64,000 bases of DNA from Sphingomonas sp. PP-F2F-G114-C0414 (lineage in GTDB: Bacteria; Pseudomonadota; Alphaproteobacteria; Sphingomonadales; Sphingomonadaceae): contig NZ_RCWT01000011.1 of NCBI RefSeq assembly GCF_003688595.1, positions 496,001 to 560,000 on the forward strand. The letters are read 5' to 3'. The notes under the pieces are model-generated. The model had not been told where the DNA came from and made no database searches. It saw only the letters and a program-made list of their open reading frames with translations. Both the position numbers and the translations under genes were made by a program. Of the stretch, positions 35,260 to 44,630 are shown piece by piece; position 1 is the first letter of the stretch; every line of letters starts with the position of its first letter.

Positions 35260-36585
35260 ATGCGATCGATTTTTCCATCAGCCGCAGTCACTTCGCGAAA
35301 ATATGCGCTGGTCTCGTCGCTGCGCGCGCAGGGCTTCGGCGTGGGCTCGTTCGAAACCGGCCAGCCAGGCGCGAACGACCTGTTCCTAGTGGCGGATGGC
35401 GAGGGCATCACCGCCCCTGCCCGTACCGTGGTGATCGGCTGCGAGGGGCGCCAGGTGACCCCGTCGCGCGACGGCACGCCGGCCCGGATCAGCTTCACCG
35501 CCGAGGACGCCGCAGTCGGCAACGGCTTCGCGCGCGCACTGATCGGTGGGCCCGACATGCCGACCGCCGCCGACCCCGAATCACTCGCGCTGCTCGCCCT
35601 GGCCGAGCGCGTCGCCGCCGCCGACATCACCGTGCTGATCAACGGCCCGACCGGCACCGGCAAGGAAGTGCTCGCGCGTGCCATCCACAACGGCTCGGCG
35701 CGGAAAGACAAGCCGTTCATCGCGATCAACTGCGCCGCGCTCCCCGAATCGATGCTCGAGGCGCTGCTGTTCGGTCACCAGAAGGGCGCGTTCACCGGCG
35801 CGTCGAGCGGTGGCGACGGGTTCTTCCGTGCAGCGAATGGCGGCACGATCTTGTTGGACGAAATCGCCGAGATGCCGCTCCAGCTGCAGGCAAAGCTGCT
35901 CCGCGTGTTGCAGGAGCGCGAAGTCGTGCCGTTGGGCGCGTCGGTGCCGCAGCCGATCGACGTCCGCGTCATCGCCTGCGCCAACCGCGACCTTCATGCC
36001 GAAGTTGCCGCCGGCCGGTTCCGCGCGGATCTCTATTACCGCCTCGCGGTGTTCCCGCTCGCGACCAAGCCGCTGGCCGACCGCCCGCACGATATTCCCG
36101 CGCTCGCCGCCACGCTGATCCTGCGCCATGCCGGCAACCGCACGCTCATTCCCTGGCCGAGCCACGCCGCGATCGAACAGCTGATGCACCATGACTGGCC
36201 CGGCAACGTCCGCGAGCTCGAGAACGTGATCCAGCGCGCGTTGCTGTTCTGCGGCGGCGACACGATCGAGGCGAACCACATCGTGTTCGATCGTCCGGTG
36301 TCGCTGACCTTCCAGCGCAGCGTGCCGATGGCGTCGATCATTCCCGCCGCGGCCGTCGCACCGGCCGAGCCCGAAACCCGGGGCAGCCCCGACACCTTGG
36401 GTAACATCGTCCAGATGAGCGAGTTCGCCGCGATCCGCGAGACGCTGAAGGCGTGCAACGGCAGCCGGATCGAGACCGCCAAGCGCCTCGGCATCTCCGA
36501 ACGCACGCTGCGCTATCGCCTCGCCAAGGCGCGCGAGCAGGGTGACGATATCGGCAGCGTCCATAACTGGGCAGCCTCGGCATGA
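35260..36585 (+). CDS. Sigma-54-dependent flagellar activator (FlbD/FleQ type)
   Basis: A 441-residue activator. The N-terminal about 95 residues resemble a degenerate receiver without a phosphoacceptor pattern. The AAA+ domain (about 103-335) has Walker A GPTGTGKE (129-136), the sigma-54 contact motif GAFTGA (176-181) and a DEIAEMPLQLQAKLLRVLQE block. The C-terminus is a Fis-type helix-turn-helix (ETAKRLGISERTLRYRLAKA). Its stop overlaps the fliE start. It is the obvious candidate to activate the sigma-54 promoters seen at 16183, 19465 and elsewhere. Confidence 0.93.
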   Translation: MRSIFPSAAVTSRKYALVSSLRAQGFGVGSFETGQPGANDLFLVADGEGITAPARTVVIGCEGRQVTPSRDGTPARISFTAEDAAVGNGFARALIGGPDMPTAADPESLALLALAERVAAADITVLINGPTGTGKEVLARAIHNGSARKDKPFIAINCAALPESMLEALLFGHQKGAFTGASSGGDGFFRAANGGTILLDEIAEMPLQLQAKLLRVLQEREVVPLGASVPQPIDVRVIACANRDLHAEVAAGRFRADLYYRLAVFPLATKPLADRPHDIPALAATLILRHAGNRTLIPWPSHAAIEQLMHHDWPGNVRELENVIQRALLFCGGDTIEANHIVFDRPVSLTFQRSVPMASIIPAAAVAPAEPETRGSPDTLGNIVQMSEFAAIRETLKACNGSRIETAKRLGISERTLRYRLAKAREQGDDIGSVHNWAASA

Positions 36586-36944
36586 GCGGTGTTTCGGGCA
36601 TTGGCGGCGGCGCGATGAGCGTCGACCGCGTGATGGCGCTGCGCTCGCAGATCCTCGAGCGCAACCAGGCGCTGTCGCGGGCCGGCGCCACCGGCAACGC
36701 CGCGCCGACCGAAGCGGTCAAGCCGGTCAGCTTCGTCGACACGATGGAATCGGCGCTCAAAAGCGTCAACGAAGGCCAGACCCAGGCCGCCAAGGTCAGC
36801 GAAAGCTATGAGCGCGGCGAAACGGTCGACATCGCGAAAGTGATGCTCGCCCGCCAGCAGGCGTCGGTCGGGTTCGAGGCGACGTTGCAGGTCCGCAACA
36901 AGCTGCTGTCCGCCTACAAGGATATCATGAGCATGCCGGTCTGA
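36582..36944 (+). CDS. fliE: Hook-basal body protein FliE
   Basis: A 120-residue protein. The C-terminal SFVDTMESALKSVNEGQTQA and DIAKVMLARQQASVGFEATL, with a final VRNKLLSAYKDIMSMPV segment, are diagnostic of FliE, the adaptor between the MS ring and rod. Its ATG overlaps the activator stop, so both share a transcript. Confidence 0.95.
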   Translation: MSGVSGIGGGAMSVDRVMALRSQILERNQALSRAGATGNAAPTEAVKPVSFVDTMESALKSVNEGQTQAAKVSESYERGETVDIAKVMLARQQASVGFEATLQVRNKLLSAYKDIMSMPV

Positions 36945-36945
36945 C

Positions 36946-38619
36946 ATGAGCACCGCACTCATCCCATCGCCCGGCGGCACAGAACGGTTCGCCAACCCTC
37001 TCCAGCAGATCAAGAGCGCGTTCGCGCAGCCGGCGGTCCGTCGTTCGCTGCCGATGGCGCTGATGGTCGGACTCATCGCGGCCGCTGCGCTCGCGTGGAT
37101 GAGCCTGTCGACGCCGACGCAGAAGACGCTGTTCAGCGGCCTGCCCGATTCGGACAAGGCCGCGGTCACCTCCGCGCTGACCACCGCGAACATCAAGAGC
37201 CATATCGACGACGGTACCGGCGCGCTGACGGTGTCCGAAGAGGACTATAGCCGCGCGAAGATGCTGCTCGCCGGCCAGGGCCTGCCCAAGGCTGCACCTG
37301 GCGGGTATGCGATCCTCGACCAGCTGCCGATGGGCGTTAGCCGCGCGGTCGAAGGCGAACGTCTCCGCCAGGCGCGCGAGTCCGAGCTCGCCAAGTCGAT
37401 CGAGGAGATCGATGCGGTCGCCGAGGCGCGCGTGCATCTTGCGATGCCTGAAGCCTCCGTGTTCGTCCGCGACAACGCCGCACCGTCGGCGTCGGTGATC
37501 CTGAAATTGCAGGGCGGCCGCTCGCTGAGCGATGCGCAGGTCAGCTCGATCATCAACCTCGTCGCCTCGTCGGTGCCGGGGATGAAGCCAGAGGCGGTCA
37601 CGATCGTCGACCAGATGGGCGCGCTGCTGACCAAGAGCGGTGGCGGCGATGGTGCCGGTGCTGCGAGCGACGCCCGGATCGATATCCAGCGCCGGATCGA
37701 GGACAAGTATCGCACCCAGCTGATCGCGCTGCTCACGCCGCTGGTCGGCGCGGGCAACTTCACCGCCGAGGTCCAGGCCGACGTCAATCTCGACGAAAGC
37801 CAGGCGACGCGTGAAAGCTACGAGAAGCAGGGCGTATTGCGCGCCGAGACGGGCAACTGGACGGGCAACCAGAAGGAAGGCGCGGCCGCCGGCCCCGGCG
37901 GTATTCCAGGCGCACTCAGCAACACGCCGCCCTCGGCCAGCACCTTGTCGACCCCGCAGGCGCAGAACGGCAATCCCGGTCCCCCGGTCGCGGGCGGTCC
38001 GGCCCCGGATCCGATGAAGCAGTCCGACCAGTATCAGCGCGCCTACGACCTTGGCCGCGAAGTCTCGGTCACGCGCGCCACGCCGGGCGGGGTCAAGCGC
38101 CTGTCGGTCGCCGTCCTCCTCCGCGATCCCGACAAGACCCGCCGCACCGCGATGGAGATCACCCAGATCAGCGATCTCGTGAAGAGCGCGGTCGGCTTCG
38201 ATCAGGCGCGCAACGACAATGTCACGGTGATCAGCCGCAAGTTCGCTGGCGCCGATGCGTCCGCGACGAGCGGCCCCGCCTGGTACGACAACGCCTGGCT
38301 ACCGGTGCTCGCACGCAACGGCACCGCGATCGTCATCGCGCTGCTGGTGCTGCTGCTCGGCGTCCGTCCGATCGCCAAGGCGCTGATGAAGAAGCGCGAC
38401 GACGCCACGACGCGTCCCGCCTTCGGCCAGCCGATCGGCGAGGTCGATGGCGACGGCGCGCCTGCCGGCATCGGCGTGGCCGCCCCCGTTAGCCTCGACC
38501 AGCTCGAGAACACGCGTGGCTATGACGACCGGATCGGCGCAGTCCGCGGTTTCACCCGCGACAATCCGACCCGCGCCGCGCTGGCGGTACGCGACATGAT
38601 CAAGGCGGACGCGAAGTGA
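36946..38619 (+). CDS. fliF: MS-ring protein FliF
   Basis: A 557-residue inner-membrane protein. A transmembrane helix near residues 35-52 is followed by the YscJ-like ring domains (LFSGLPDSDKAAVTSALTTA, then LLAGQGLPKAAPGGYAILDQ) and a periplasmic Pro/Gly linker. A second helix near 450 (GTAIVIALLVLLLGVRPIA) and a C-terminal FliG-binding tail complete it. The length is normal. It starts one base after fliE and overlaps fliG. Confidence 0.97.
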   Translation: MSTALIPSPGGTERFANPLQQIKSAFAQPAVRRSLPMALMVGLIAAAALAWMSLSTPTQKTLFSGLPDSDKAAVTSALTTANIKSHIDDGTGALTVSEEDYSRAKMLLAGQGLPKAAPGGYAILDQLPMGVSRAVEGERLRQARESELAKSIEEIDAVAEARVHLAMPEASVFVRDNAAPSASVILKLQGGRSLSDAQVSSIINLVASSVPGMKPEAVTIVDQMGALLTKSGGGDGAGAASDARIDIQRRIEDKYRTQLIALLTPLVGAGNFTAEVQADVNLDESQATRESYEKQGVLRAETGNWTGNQKEGAAAGPGGIPGALSNTPPSASTLSTPQAQNGNPGPPVAGGPAPDPMKQSDQYQRAYDLGREVSVTRATPGGVKRLSVAVLLRDPDKTRRTAMEITQISDLVKSAVGFDQARNDNVTVISRKFAGADASATSGPAWYDNAWLPVLARNGTAIVIALLVLLLGVRPIAKALMKKRDDATTRPAFGQPIGEVDGDGAPAGIGVAAPVSLDQLENTRGYDDRIGAVRGFTRDNPTRAALAVRDMIKADAK

Positions 38620-39626
38620 GCGAGGTCGCCATCAGAACCTACACCGGCGTCGAGCGCGCAGCGGTCCTGATGATGCTGGTCGGTGAGGAAGAGGCTGCGG
38701 CCATCCTCCAAAAGCTCGAGCCCGAGGAAGTGCGTCAGCTTGGCGCGGCGATGTTCAAGGTCGCCGACGTCTCCGAACAGGAAGTCGAGGACGTGCTCGA
38801 CGATTTCGTCGGGCATGCCCGCGAACGCACCGCGATCGGCTTCGACCCGCGTCCCAAGATCGAGGCGGTGATGAACCGTGCGCTCGGTCGCGAAAAGGCC
38901 GAAAGCGTGCTGGCGCGGATTACTCCCGCCGAAGCCGCGTGCGAACTCGAACTGCTCGACTGGCTCGACGCGCCCGAGATCGCCGCGATGATCGAGAAGG
39001 AGCATCCGCAGATCGCCGCGGTCCTGATCGCCAATCTCGACGCGTCGATCGGCGGCCAGGTGCTCGAACTACTGCCCGACGCGGTCCAGCCCGACATCCT
39101 CCACCGCATCGCGCGGCTCGGGCCGATCACGCCAGAGGCGGTCGATACGTTGCGCACGTTGCTCGCCAATCGCACCAGCACGTCGTCGGCGGGCGCGGGC
39201 GTGACGCTCGGCGGCACGCGCGAGGCCGCCAAGATCCTGTCGGGCGCGCGCAAAGCGACCGAACAGCGCGTCATGCCCAAGCTGTTCAAGATCGACCGCG
39301 ATGTCGCCAAGGCGATCGAGGAGGCGATGTTCATCTTCGACAATCTGCTCGACCTCGACGACAAGAACCTGGGCACGCTGATCCGCAACGTCGACAGCGA
39401 GATCCTGACCAAGTCGCTGAAGGGCGTCGACGAGACGATCCGCAACCGCTTCCTCGGCTGCATGTCGGCGCGCGCCGCCGACGGCATCCGTGACGAGATG
39501 GAGGCGCGTGGGCCGATGAAGCTCGCCGAGGTGCTCGAAGCGCAAAAGGCGATGATCGCGATCGCACGCGGGCTCGCGAAGGACGGCACGATCCAGATGG
39601 GCGGAGGCGAGGACGATTATGTCTAA
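38616..39626 (+). CDS. fliG: Motor switch protein FliG
   Basis: A 336-residue rotor protein. All three domains are visible: the N-terminal FliF-binding part (AVLMMLVGEEEAAAILQKLE), the middle EHPQIAAVLIANLDASIGGQ and GGTREAAKIL segments, and the C-terminal torque helix (LIRNVDSEILTKSLKGVDET). The charged residues that contact MotA are in this last part. The start is GTG 38616 overlapping the fliF stop. Confidence 0.97.
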   Translation: MSEVAIRTYTGVERAAVLMMLVGEEEAAAILQKLEPEEVRQLGAAMFKVADVSEQEVEDVLDDFVGHARERTAIGFDPRPKIEAVMNRALGREKAESVLARITPAEAACELELLDWLDAPEIAAMIEKEHPQIAAVLIANLDASIGGQVLELLPDAVQPDILHRIARLGPITPEAVDTLRTLLANRTSTSSAGAGVTLGGTREAAKILSGARKATEQRVMPKLFKIDRDVAKAIEEAMFIFDNLLDLDDKNLGTLIRNVDSEILTKSLKGVDETIRNRFLGCMSARAADGIRDEMEARGPMKLAEVLEAQKAMIAIARGLAKDGTIQMGGGEDDYV

Positions 39627-40380
39627 CGGGTTCACCGCAGGCTTCGCGTCGCGCCACACCACCGCGGCCAACGTCCTCGCCAGCGCGTTCGCCCCACCTT
39701 CGGGGTTCGCCGCAGCAGATATCCGCGCCCGCGCGACGATCCGGCCTGCCAATGATTTCGGGCACGCGTTCACCGCCGAATCCGTCCGCGACGCCGCGGG
39801 GGATGCTGGTACACCGCGTCACTTCAGCCCGGCCGACAAGGACGTGAACCCGACCGCCGGCTGGGATCCGCTCGATCCGGTCAGCGAATCGTCGTTCATC
39901 GACCCGCTCGCCGCCGCACACGCCGCCGGCTACGAGGAAGGGCTTGCCGCCGCTGCGGCAGCCGCTCGCGATGCCGGCGCGCGGGACGCGACGTTGCTTG
40001 GCGATCTCGCCACCGCACTCGGCGCCGATCGGATCGATCGCGAGCGCATCGCCGGACAGCTCCGCCAGACCGTCCTGTTCCTCGTGTCGAAGGTCGTCGG
40101 CGAAGTCGGGATCGCACCCGACGTGCTCGCCGGCCGTATCGAAAACGCCGCCGAACTGCTCGCCGACGGCGCCGAATCGGCGTTGCTGCGTGTCCACCCC
40201 GACGACGTCGCGCTGCTCGAAGGCCGCTTGCCGAAGTCGATCTTCGCGGCGGGCGACCCAAGTGTCGCACGCGGCAGCTTCATCCTCGAAAGCGCCTCGA
40301 CGATCGTCGAGGACGGTCCGGAATTGTGGCTCGATCAGCTTGCGCTGGCGATCGACCGCGTGCCGGTGCCCAAATGTTGA
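39619..40380 (+). CDS. fliH: Flagellar assembly protein FliH
   Basis: A 253-residue cytoplasmic protein between fliG and fliI. The N-terminus is variable. A helical stretch from about 90 (AHAAGYEEGLAAAAAAARDA) carries the typical repeats, and the C-terminal domain (LRVHPDDVALLEGRLPK, then GSFILESASTIVEDG) is FliH/YscL-like. It regulates the FliI ATPase. It overlaps fliG by eight bases and fliI by seven. Confidence 0.92.
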   Translation: MSNGFTAGFASRHTTAANVLASAFAPPSGFAAADIRARATIRPANDFGHAFTAESVRDAAGDAGTPRHFSPADKDVNPTAGWDPLDPVSESSFIDPLAAAHAAGYEEGLAAAAAAARDAGARDATLLGDLATALGADRIDRERIAGQLRQTVLFLVSKVVGEVGIAPDVLAGRIENAAELLADGAESALLRVHPDDVALLEGRLPKSIFAAGDPSVARGSFILESASTIVEDGPELWLDQLALAIDRVPVPKC

Positions 40381-41699
40381 ACCGCTTCACCGCCGATTAT
40401 CTCGAGACCCTCTCCAACGCCGATTTCGTCGCCAAGCCCAAGGTATCGGGCCGCCTAGCCTCGTTCGACGGCCTGCTGATGGAAGCGGTCGGGCTGACGT
40501 TGCCCGTCGGCACCGTTTGCCAGGTCGGCGAAGGTGCTGCGAGCGTCGAGGCCGAGGTCATCGGCTTCCGCAACGGCCGTACGTTGATGATGAACCTCGG
40601 CGGCGCCGCCGCGCTGCTGCCGCGGGCGCCAGTCAAGCCGATCGGTGCGCCCGGCGAGGCCGAGGTCGGCCCTGCGCTGCTCGGCCGCGTCGTCGACGGC
40701 GCCGGCAAGCCGATCGACGGACTCGGCCCGATCCGCGGCGCCGGACGCTGGCCGCTCGCGGGGAAACTCCAGTCGCCGCTGGATCGGGGCCGCGTACGCG
40801 AACCGCTCGATGTCGGCGTCCGCGCGATCAACGGCCTGCTGACGATCGGTCAGGGCCAACGGGTCGGCATCATGGCCGGCTCGGGCGTCGGCAAATCGGT
40901 GCTGCTCGGCATGATCGTTCGCGCCGCGCAGGCCGACGTGATCGTCATCGGCCTGATCGGCGAGCGTAGCCGCGAAGTCGCCGACTTCCTCGAGACCAAA
41001 GTGGCCGGCGAAGCGCGCAAGCGCTCGGTCGTCGTCGCCGTCCCCGCCAACCATTCGCCCGTCCTCCGCATCCGCGGCGCGCTGCGGGCGCACGCGATCG
41101 CCGAAGCCTTCCGCGACGAGGGCAAGAAAGTCCTGCTCATCATGGATTCGCTGACCCGCGTCGCGCATGCCGGTCGCGAGATCGGCCTCGCGCTCGGCGA
41201 ACCCGCGTCCGCACGCGGCTATCCGCCCTCTGCGATCGCGATGCTGCCGAACCTGATCGAGCGCGCTGGCGTCGACGTCCACACCGGCGGCTCGATCACC
41301 GCGATCTACACGGTACTGGCGGATGGCGACGACGGCAACGATCCGGTGGTCGATTCGGCGCGCTCGATCCTCGACGGACACATCGTCCTCAACCGTCAGC
41401 TCGCCGAGCGCGGCGTGTACCCGGCGATCGACATCGGCCCGTCGGTCAGCCGCGTGATGACCGACATCGTCGACGCCCCCCATGCCGCGGCCGCCCGCAC
41501 GCTGCGCCGCCACCTCGCCACCTACGAGGAGAACCGCGATCTCGTGCTGATGGGCGCGTATCGCCACGGTGCCGATCCGGCGATCGACGCCGCCATTGCC
41601 TGCCACCCCGCGGTCATGGAATATATCCGCCAGGACGCCGACGAGAACGTCTCGCTCGACGATGCCGTGGCCGAACTGACCGGCGTCTTCGGCGGTTGA
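40374..41699 (+). CDS. fliI: Flagellum-specific ATPase FliI
   Basis: A 441-residue F1-like ATPase of the export apparatus. Walker A is GSGVGKS (169-175), the Walker B strand is KKVLLIMDSLTRVAHAGREI, and the family motif SARGYPPS is present. It hydrolyses ATP to aid unfolding and release of export substrates. ATG 40374 overlaps fliH. Confidence 0.98.
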   Translation: MLNRFTADYLETLSNADFVAKPKVSGRLASFDGLLMEAVGLTLPVGTVCQVGEGAASVEAEVIGFRNGRTLMMNLGGAAALLPRAPVKPIGAPGEAEVGPALLGRVVDGAGKPIDGLGPIRGAGRWPLAGKLQSPLDRGRVREPLDVGVRAINGLLTIGQGQRVGIMAGSGVGKSVLLGMIVRAAQADVIVIGLIGERSREVADFLETKVAGEARKRSVVVAVPANHSPVLRIRGALRAHAIAEAFRDEGKKVLLIMDSLTRVAHAGREIGLALGEPASARGYPPSAIAMLPNLIERAGVDVHTGGSITAIYTVLADGDDGNDPVVDSARSILDGHIVLNRQLAERGVYPAIDIGPSVSRVMTDIVDAPHAAAARTLRRHLATYEENRDLVLMGAYRHGADPAIDAAIACHPAVMEYIRQDADENVSLDDAVAELTGVFGG

Positions 41700-41700
41700 G

Positions 41701-42126
41701 ATGGCGGATGCTCGCGGCAAGACCCTGGCGCGTATCCACCGCGTCCGCACGCTCCAGCTCGGCCTGACCCGCGCCGACGAAGCGCGCGCGCACGACAAGT
41801 TCGCCAGCGAACAGCTCCTGTCCGGGCGTATCGCGCTGCTCGTCGACGCGGTCGCGCCGGTCCACGAGACGCAGGTCGCGGTGTCGCTGGGCGCCGCCGC
41901 GCATTACCGCGAACGCCTGCAGAAATCCGCCGACGCCGCGGTCGAGCGCATGCAGGCCGCCGAACATCATGTCGGCCGCGCCGCTGAGGCGACCCGCGTC
42001 GCCAAGCGCGACCAGAGTGCGGTCGAAAAGCTGCTCGCGCGTGCCGACGCCGACGCGGTGCTGAAGGCGATCCGCGCGATGGAGGAATCGCCCGCGTTCC
42101 GAAAGGTTCGGCACGATCCTTGCTGA
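41701..42126 (+). CDS. fliJ: Flagellar export protein FliJ
   Basis: A 141-residue protein, almost entirely helical and charged, as expected for the FliJ coiled-coil stalk. It starts one base after fliI. Sequence conservation in this family is low, so the call rests on position, length and coiled-coil character. Confidence 0.85.
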   Translation: MADARGKTLARIHRVRTLQLGLTRADEARAHDKFASEQLLSGRIALLVDAVAPVHETQVAVSLGAAAHYRERLQKSADAAVERMQAAEHHVGRAAEATRVAKRDQSAVEKLLARADADAVLKAIRAMEESPAFRKVRHDPC

Positions 42127-42172
42127 GCGCTAGCGGACCGGCGCCGTGCCGCCGCCCGAACGAGTATCCTGC

Positions 42173-43984
42173 ATGATCCCGACCGCGACCCTCTCTCCCA
42201 CGCTGCCGACCCCGGCGCGGTCGACGACCGTGCAGAACGGGCGGACGCCGGGCGATTTCGCGGGCTCCTTCGCGCAGGCGAACGACGACGCCGCCGCGGA
42301 GGGTGCGCCGACGACGCCGGTGCCGATCGTCGCGATCCCGGCGCTGTCGGCCGGCACGATCGTCCGGCAGGACGCCGCCGCGACCGGCAACACCTTGCCG
42401 ACCCCGATCGGGACGGAGGCCGCACAGCCGATCGTCCCGGCGATCGTCACCCTCCTCGCCGAACCGCTTGCGGCAGGCCCGCGCACGACATCGCTAACGC
42501 TCGTACAGCCGCCAATCCCGGCAGATCCGGAGCCCGCGACGCCTGACGTCGCCAAACGCACCATCGCCACGCGTCCGAGCCCGAGTGCAGCGCGTCCCGC
42601 GGCGTTCGCGACCGCGCCCCGCGGCGGCAACGCCAAGAACGACACCCCGACGACCCCGTCGGACGACACCGCCGACGCGGCGCCCGCCGACCAACCGGTG
42701 CTGCCCGATCAGCCCATGATCGCGCAGCCCACGCTCGCTCCGTCCCTTGCGCAAGCAAACCCGGATATCCCGCTCGTCGCGTCCCTTGCCCCCTCGCCGC
42801 CCCCCGAAGCCACCAAGATGATCGGGGCCGAGAACGCAGTCGCCCCCGCCGGATCGGCAATCGGTGCCGCGAAACCCATCGCTACAGGTGCGGCAGATGC
42901 AAAGCCTCTCGTCGCGGCGGAACCGGACCTCACGACCTCGATCACCCCGGCCCCGCGGCAATCCCGCAACGCGACGAAGCTCGCTCAGGCCGAACCGGTC
43001 GTGCCAACGGCGATCCCCGTCGCGCCATCCTCAATTCTGCAAATCCCGATCGCGCCACGCCCAGTCGCGCAGCCCAGCGCCCTCCCCGTCGCCACAGCCG
43101 CGCCGCGACCTGCGGTGGGAGTGGTCGACCATAGCCAAATCTCACCGCTGCAAGTCACGCCGGTCGCCCTGATGCCCGCCACCTCGGTCACCACCACGCC
43201 CGTCGCGGCTCCGCCGCTGCAGATCGTGGCGCTAGCGGCGACCGTGCCCGTCGCACCACAAATCTCGAGCGTGAATCCCCCACTCGGTCTTGCGAGCGAA
43301 CCCGGTTCGCTTCCGCAACCGTCAGCGCCGGCCGCCGAGACCGCGCCGATCGCAGCGCCACGCTGGACAGCGACCGAGGCGACCACCCCTGTCGCGCTCG
43401 CGCTCGCGCAGCCCGCCGCGGTCCAGCCGCAACCCGGCACCGTCGCCTCGGCCAGCCAGGTGTTCGGCGCCGCGATCCAGGCCGCCAAGGCGCGCGACGA
43501 GCGCGACCAGACCGATCCGACCGCGCCGTCGATCGCCCCCGGCGCGCCGGTATCGCCGCTGACGATCAAGACCGCCGAGGCGCAGCAAACCCCGCTCGAC
43601 ATGCGACAGGAACGCTGGCCGCATGCGATGATCGAGCGGATCGAAATCCTGCGCGACGCCGCCGATGCGACCGATACGCGGATCCGCCTGATCCCCGACG
43701 CGCTCGGCGCGATCGACGTCTCGATGCGCAAGGACGGCGATACGGTGCACGTCCATTTCAATGCCGACCAGGCCGCGACGCGCGCGCTGTTGCAGGACGC
43801 GCAGCCGCGGCTCGTCGAACTCGCCGAAGCGCGCGGGTTGAAACTCGGCCAGGGCATGCTCGGTGACAGTGCCGCCAGCTCCAGCCAGCAGCGCACACCC
43901 ACCGCGCCGCACACGCCGAATCGCCCGACGACCGCGCCAGCCGCGGTGATCGACGACGCGCACGAAGACACCCGAATCGCTTGA
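42173..43984 (+). CDS. fliK: Hook-length control protein FliK
   Basis: A 603-residue protein. Residues 1 to about 470 are low-complexity Pro/Ala/Thr/Val, the expected ruler region. The C-terminal Flg_hook domain contains IRLIPDALGAIDVSMRKDGD and HVHFNADQAATRALLQDAQP, then LVELAEARGLKLG. It measures hook length and switches export specificity through FlhB. ATG 42173 was used; a GTG at 42146 is possible and would add nine residues. Confidence 0.9.
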   Translation: MIPTATLSPTLPTPARSTTVQNGRTPGDFAGSFAQANDDAAAEGAPTTPVPIVAIPALSAGTIVRQDAAATGNTLPTPIGTEAAQPIVPAIVTLLAEPLAAGPRTTSLTLVQPPIPADPEPATPDVAKRTIATRPSPSAARPAAFATAPRGGNAKNDTPTTPSDDTADAAPADQPVLPDQPMIAQPTLAPSLAQANPDIPLVASLAPSPPPEATKMIGAENAVAPAGSAIGAAKPIATGAADAKPLVAAEPDLTTSITPAPRQSRNATKLAQAEPVVPTAIPVAPSSILQIPIAPRPVAQPSALPVATAAPRPAVGVVDHSQISPLQVTPVALMPATSVTTTPVAAPPLQIVALAATVPVAPQISSVNPPLGLASEPGSLPQPSAPAAETAPIAAPRWTATEATTPVALALAQPAAVQPQPGTVASASQVFGAAIQAAKARDERDQTDPTAPSIAPGAPVSPLTIKTAEAQQTPLDMRQERWPHAMIERIEILRDAADATDTRIRLIPDALGAIDVSMRKDGDTVHVHFNADQAATRALLQDAQPRLVELAEARGLKLGQGMLGDSAASSSQQRTPTAPHTPNRPTTAPAAVIDDAHEDTRIA

Positions 43985-44000
43985 CCCGAAGGACCACGAA

Positions 44001-44627
44001 ATGGCCGACAAAAAAGAAACTGCCGACGCCGCCCCGAAGAAGAAGGGCAAGATGAAGACGATCCTGATCGGCGGCGTCGCGCTGATCGTGCTGGTCGGCG
44101 GCGGCGTCGGCGCGGGCGTGTATGCGTCGAACGCCGGCCTGCTCGGCGGCGGTCACGCTGCGGCGGCCGACGACGGAAAGCCCAAGCTCGTCCCGAAAAG
44201 CGAGCAGAAGCATCCCACCGAAGGCGGCGAAGGCGGCGGTCATGGCGGCGACGAGGCCGCGCCCGAAAATCACGGGATGAAGCCCCCCGCAGGAGAGGGC
44301 GGCGACAAATACGCGTCGACCTATTACCCAATGGAGAAGGAGTTCACCTCGAATCTCCAGGACTCGTCGCACTTCGTCCAGGTCGGTATCGCGGTCGCCA
44401 CGCCGTACGACGACACCGTCATCACCAACTTGAAAACCAACGACATCGCGGTCCGCTCTGCGATCCTGATGGCGCTCGGCGACACCACCGAGGAGCAGGT
44501 CATGAGCAGCGACGGCAAGCGCCAGTTGCAGGTCCGGTTGGCCAAGGCGATCAACGATACGCTCAAGCAGAAGGAAGGCTTCGGCGGCATCGGTAACGTT
44601 TACTTTACCAGTTTCGTTGTTCAGTGA
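44001..44627 (+). CDS. fliL: Flagellar basal-body protein FliL
   Basis: A 208-residue single-pass protein. A lysine-rich tail precedes one helix (MKTILIGGVALIVLVGGGV), then a His/Gly-rich linker, then the FliL stomatin-like domain (SSHFVQVGIAVATPYDDTVI and VRSAILMALGDTTEEQVMS). It stabilises stators around the rotor. It lies between fliK and fliM. Confidence 0.95.
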   Translation: MADKKETADAAPKKKGKMKTILIGGVALIVLVGGGVGAGVYASNAGLLGGGHAAAADDGKPKLVPKSEQKHPTEGGEGGGHGGDEAAPENHGMKPPAGEGGDKYASTYYPMEKEFTSNLQDSSHFVQVGIAVATPYDDTVITNLKTNDIAVRSAILMALGDTTEEQVMSSDGKRQLQVRLAKAINDTLKQKEGFGGIGNVYFTSFVVQ

Positions 44628-44630
44628 GGC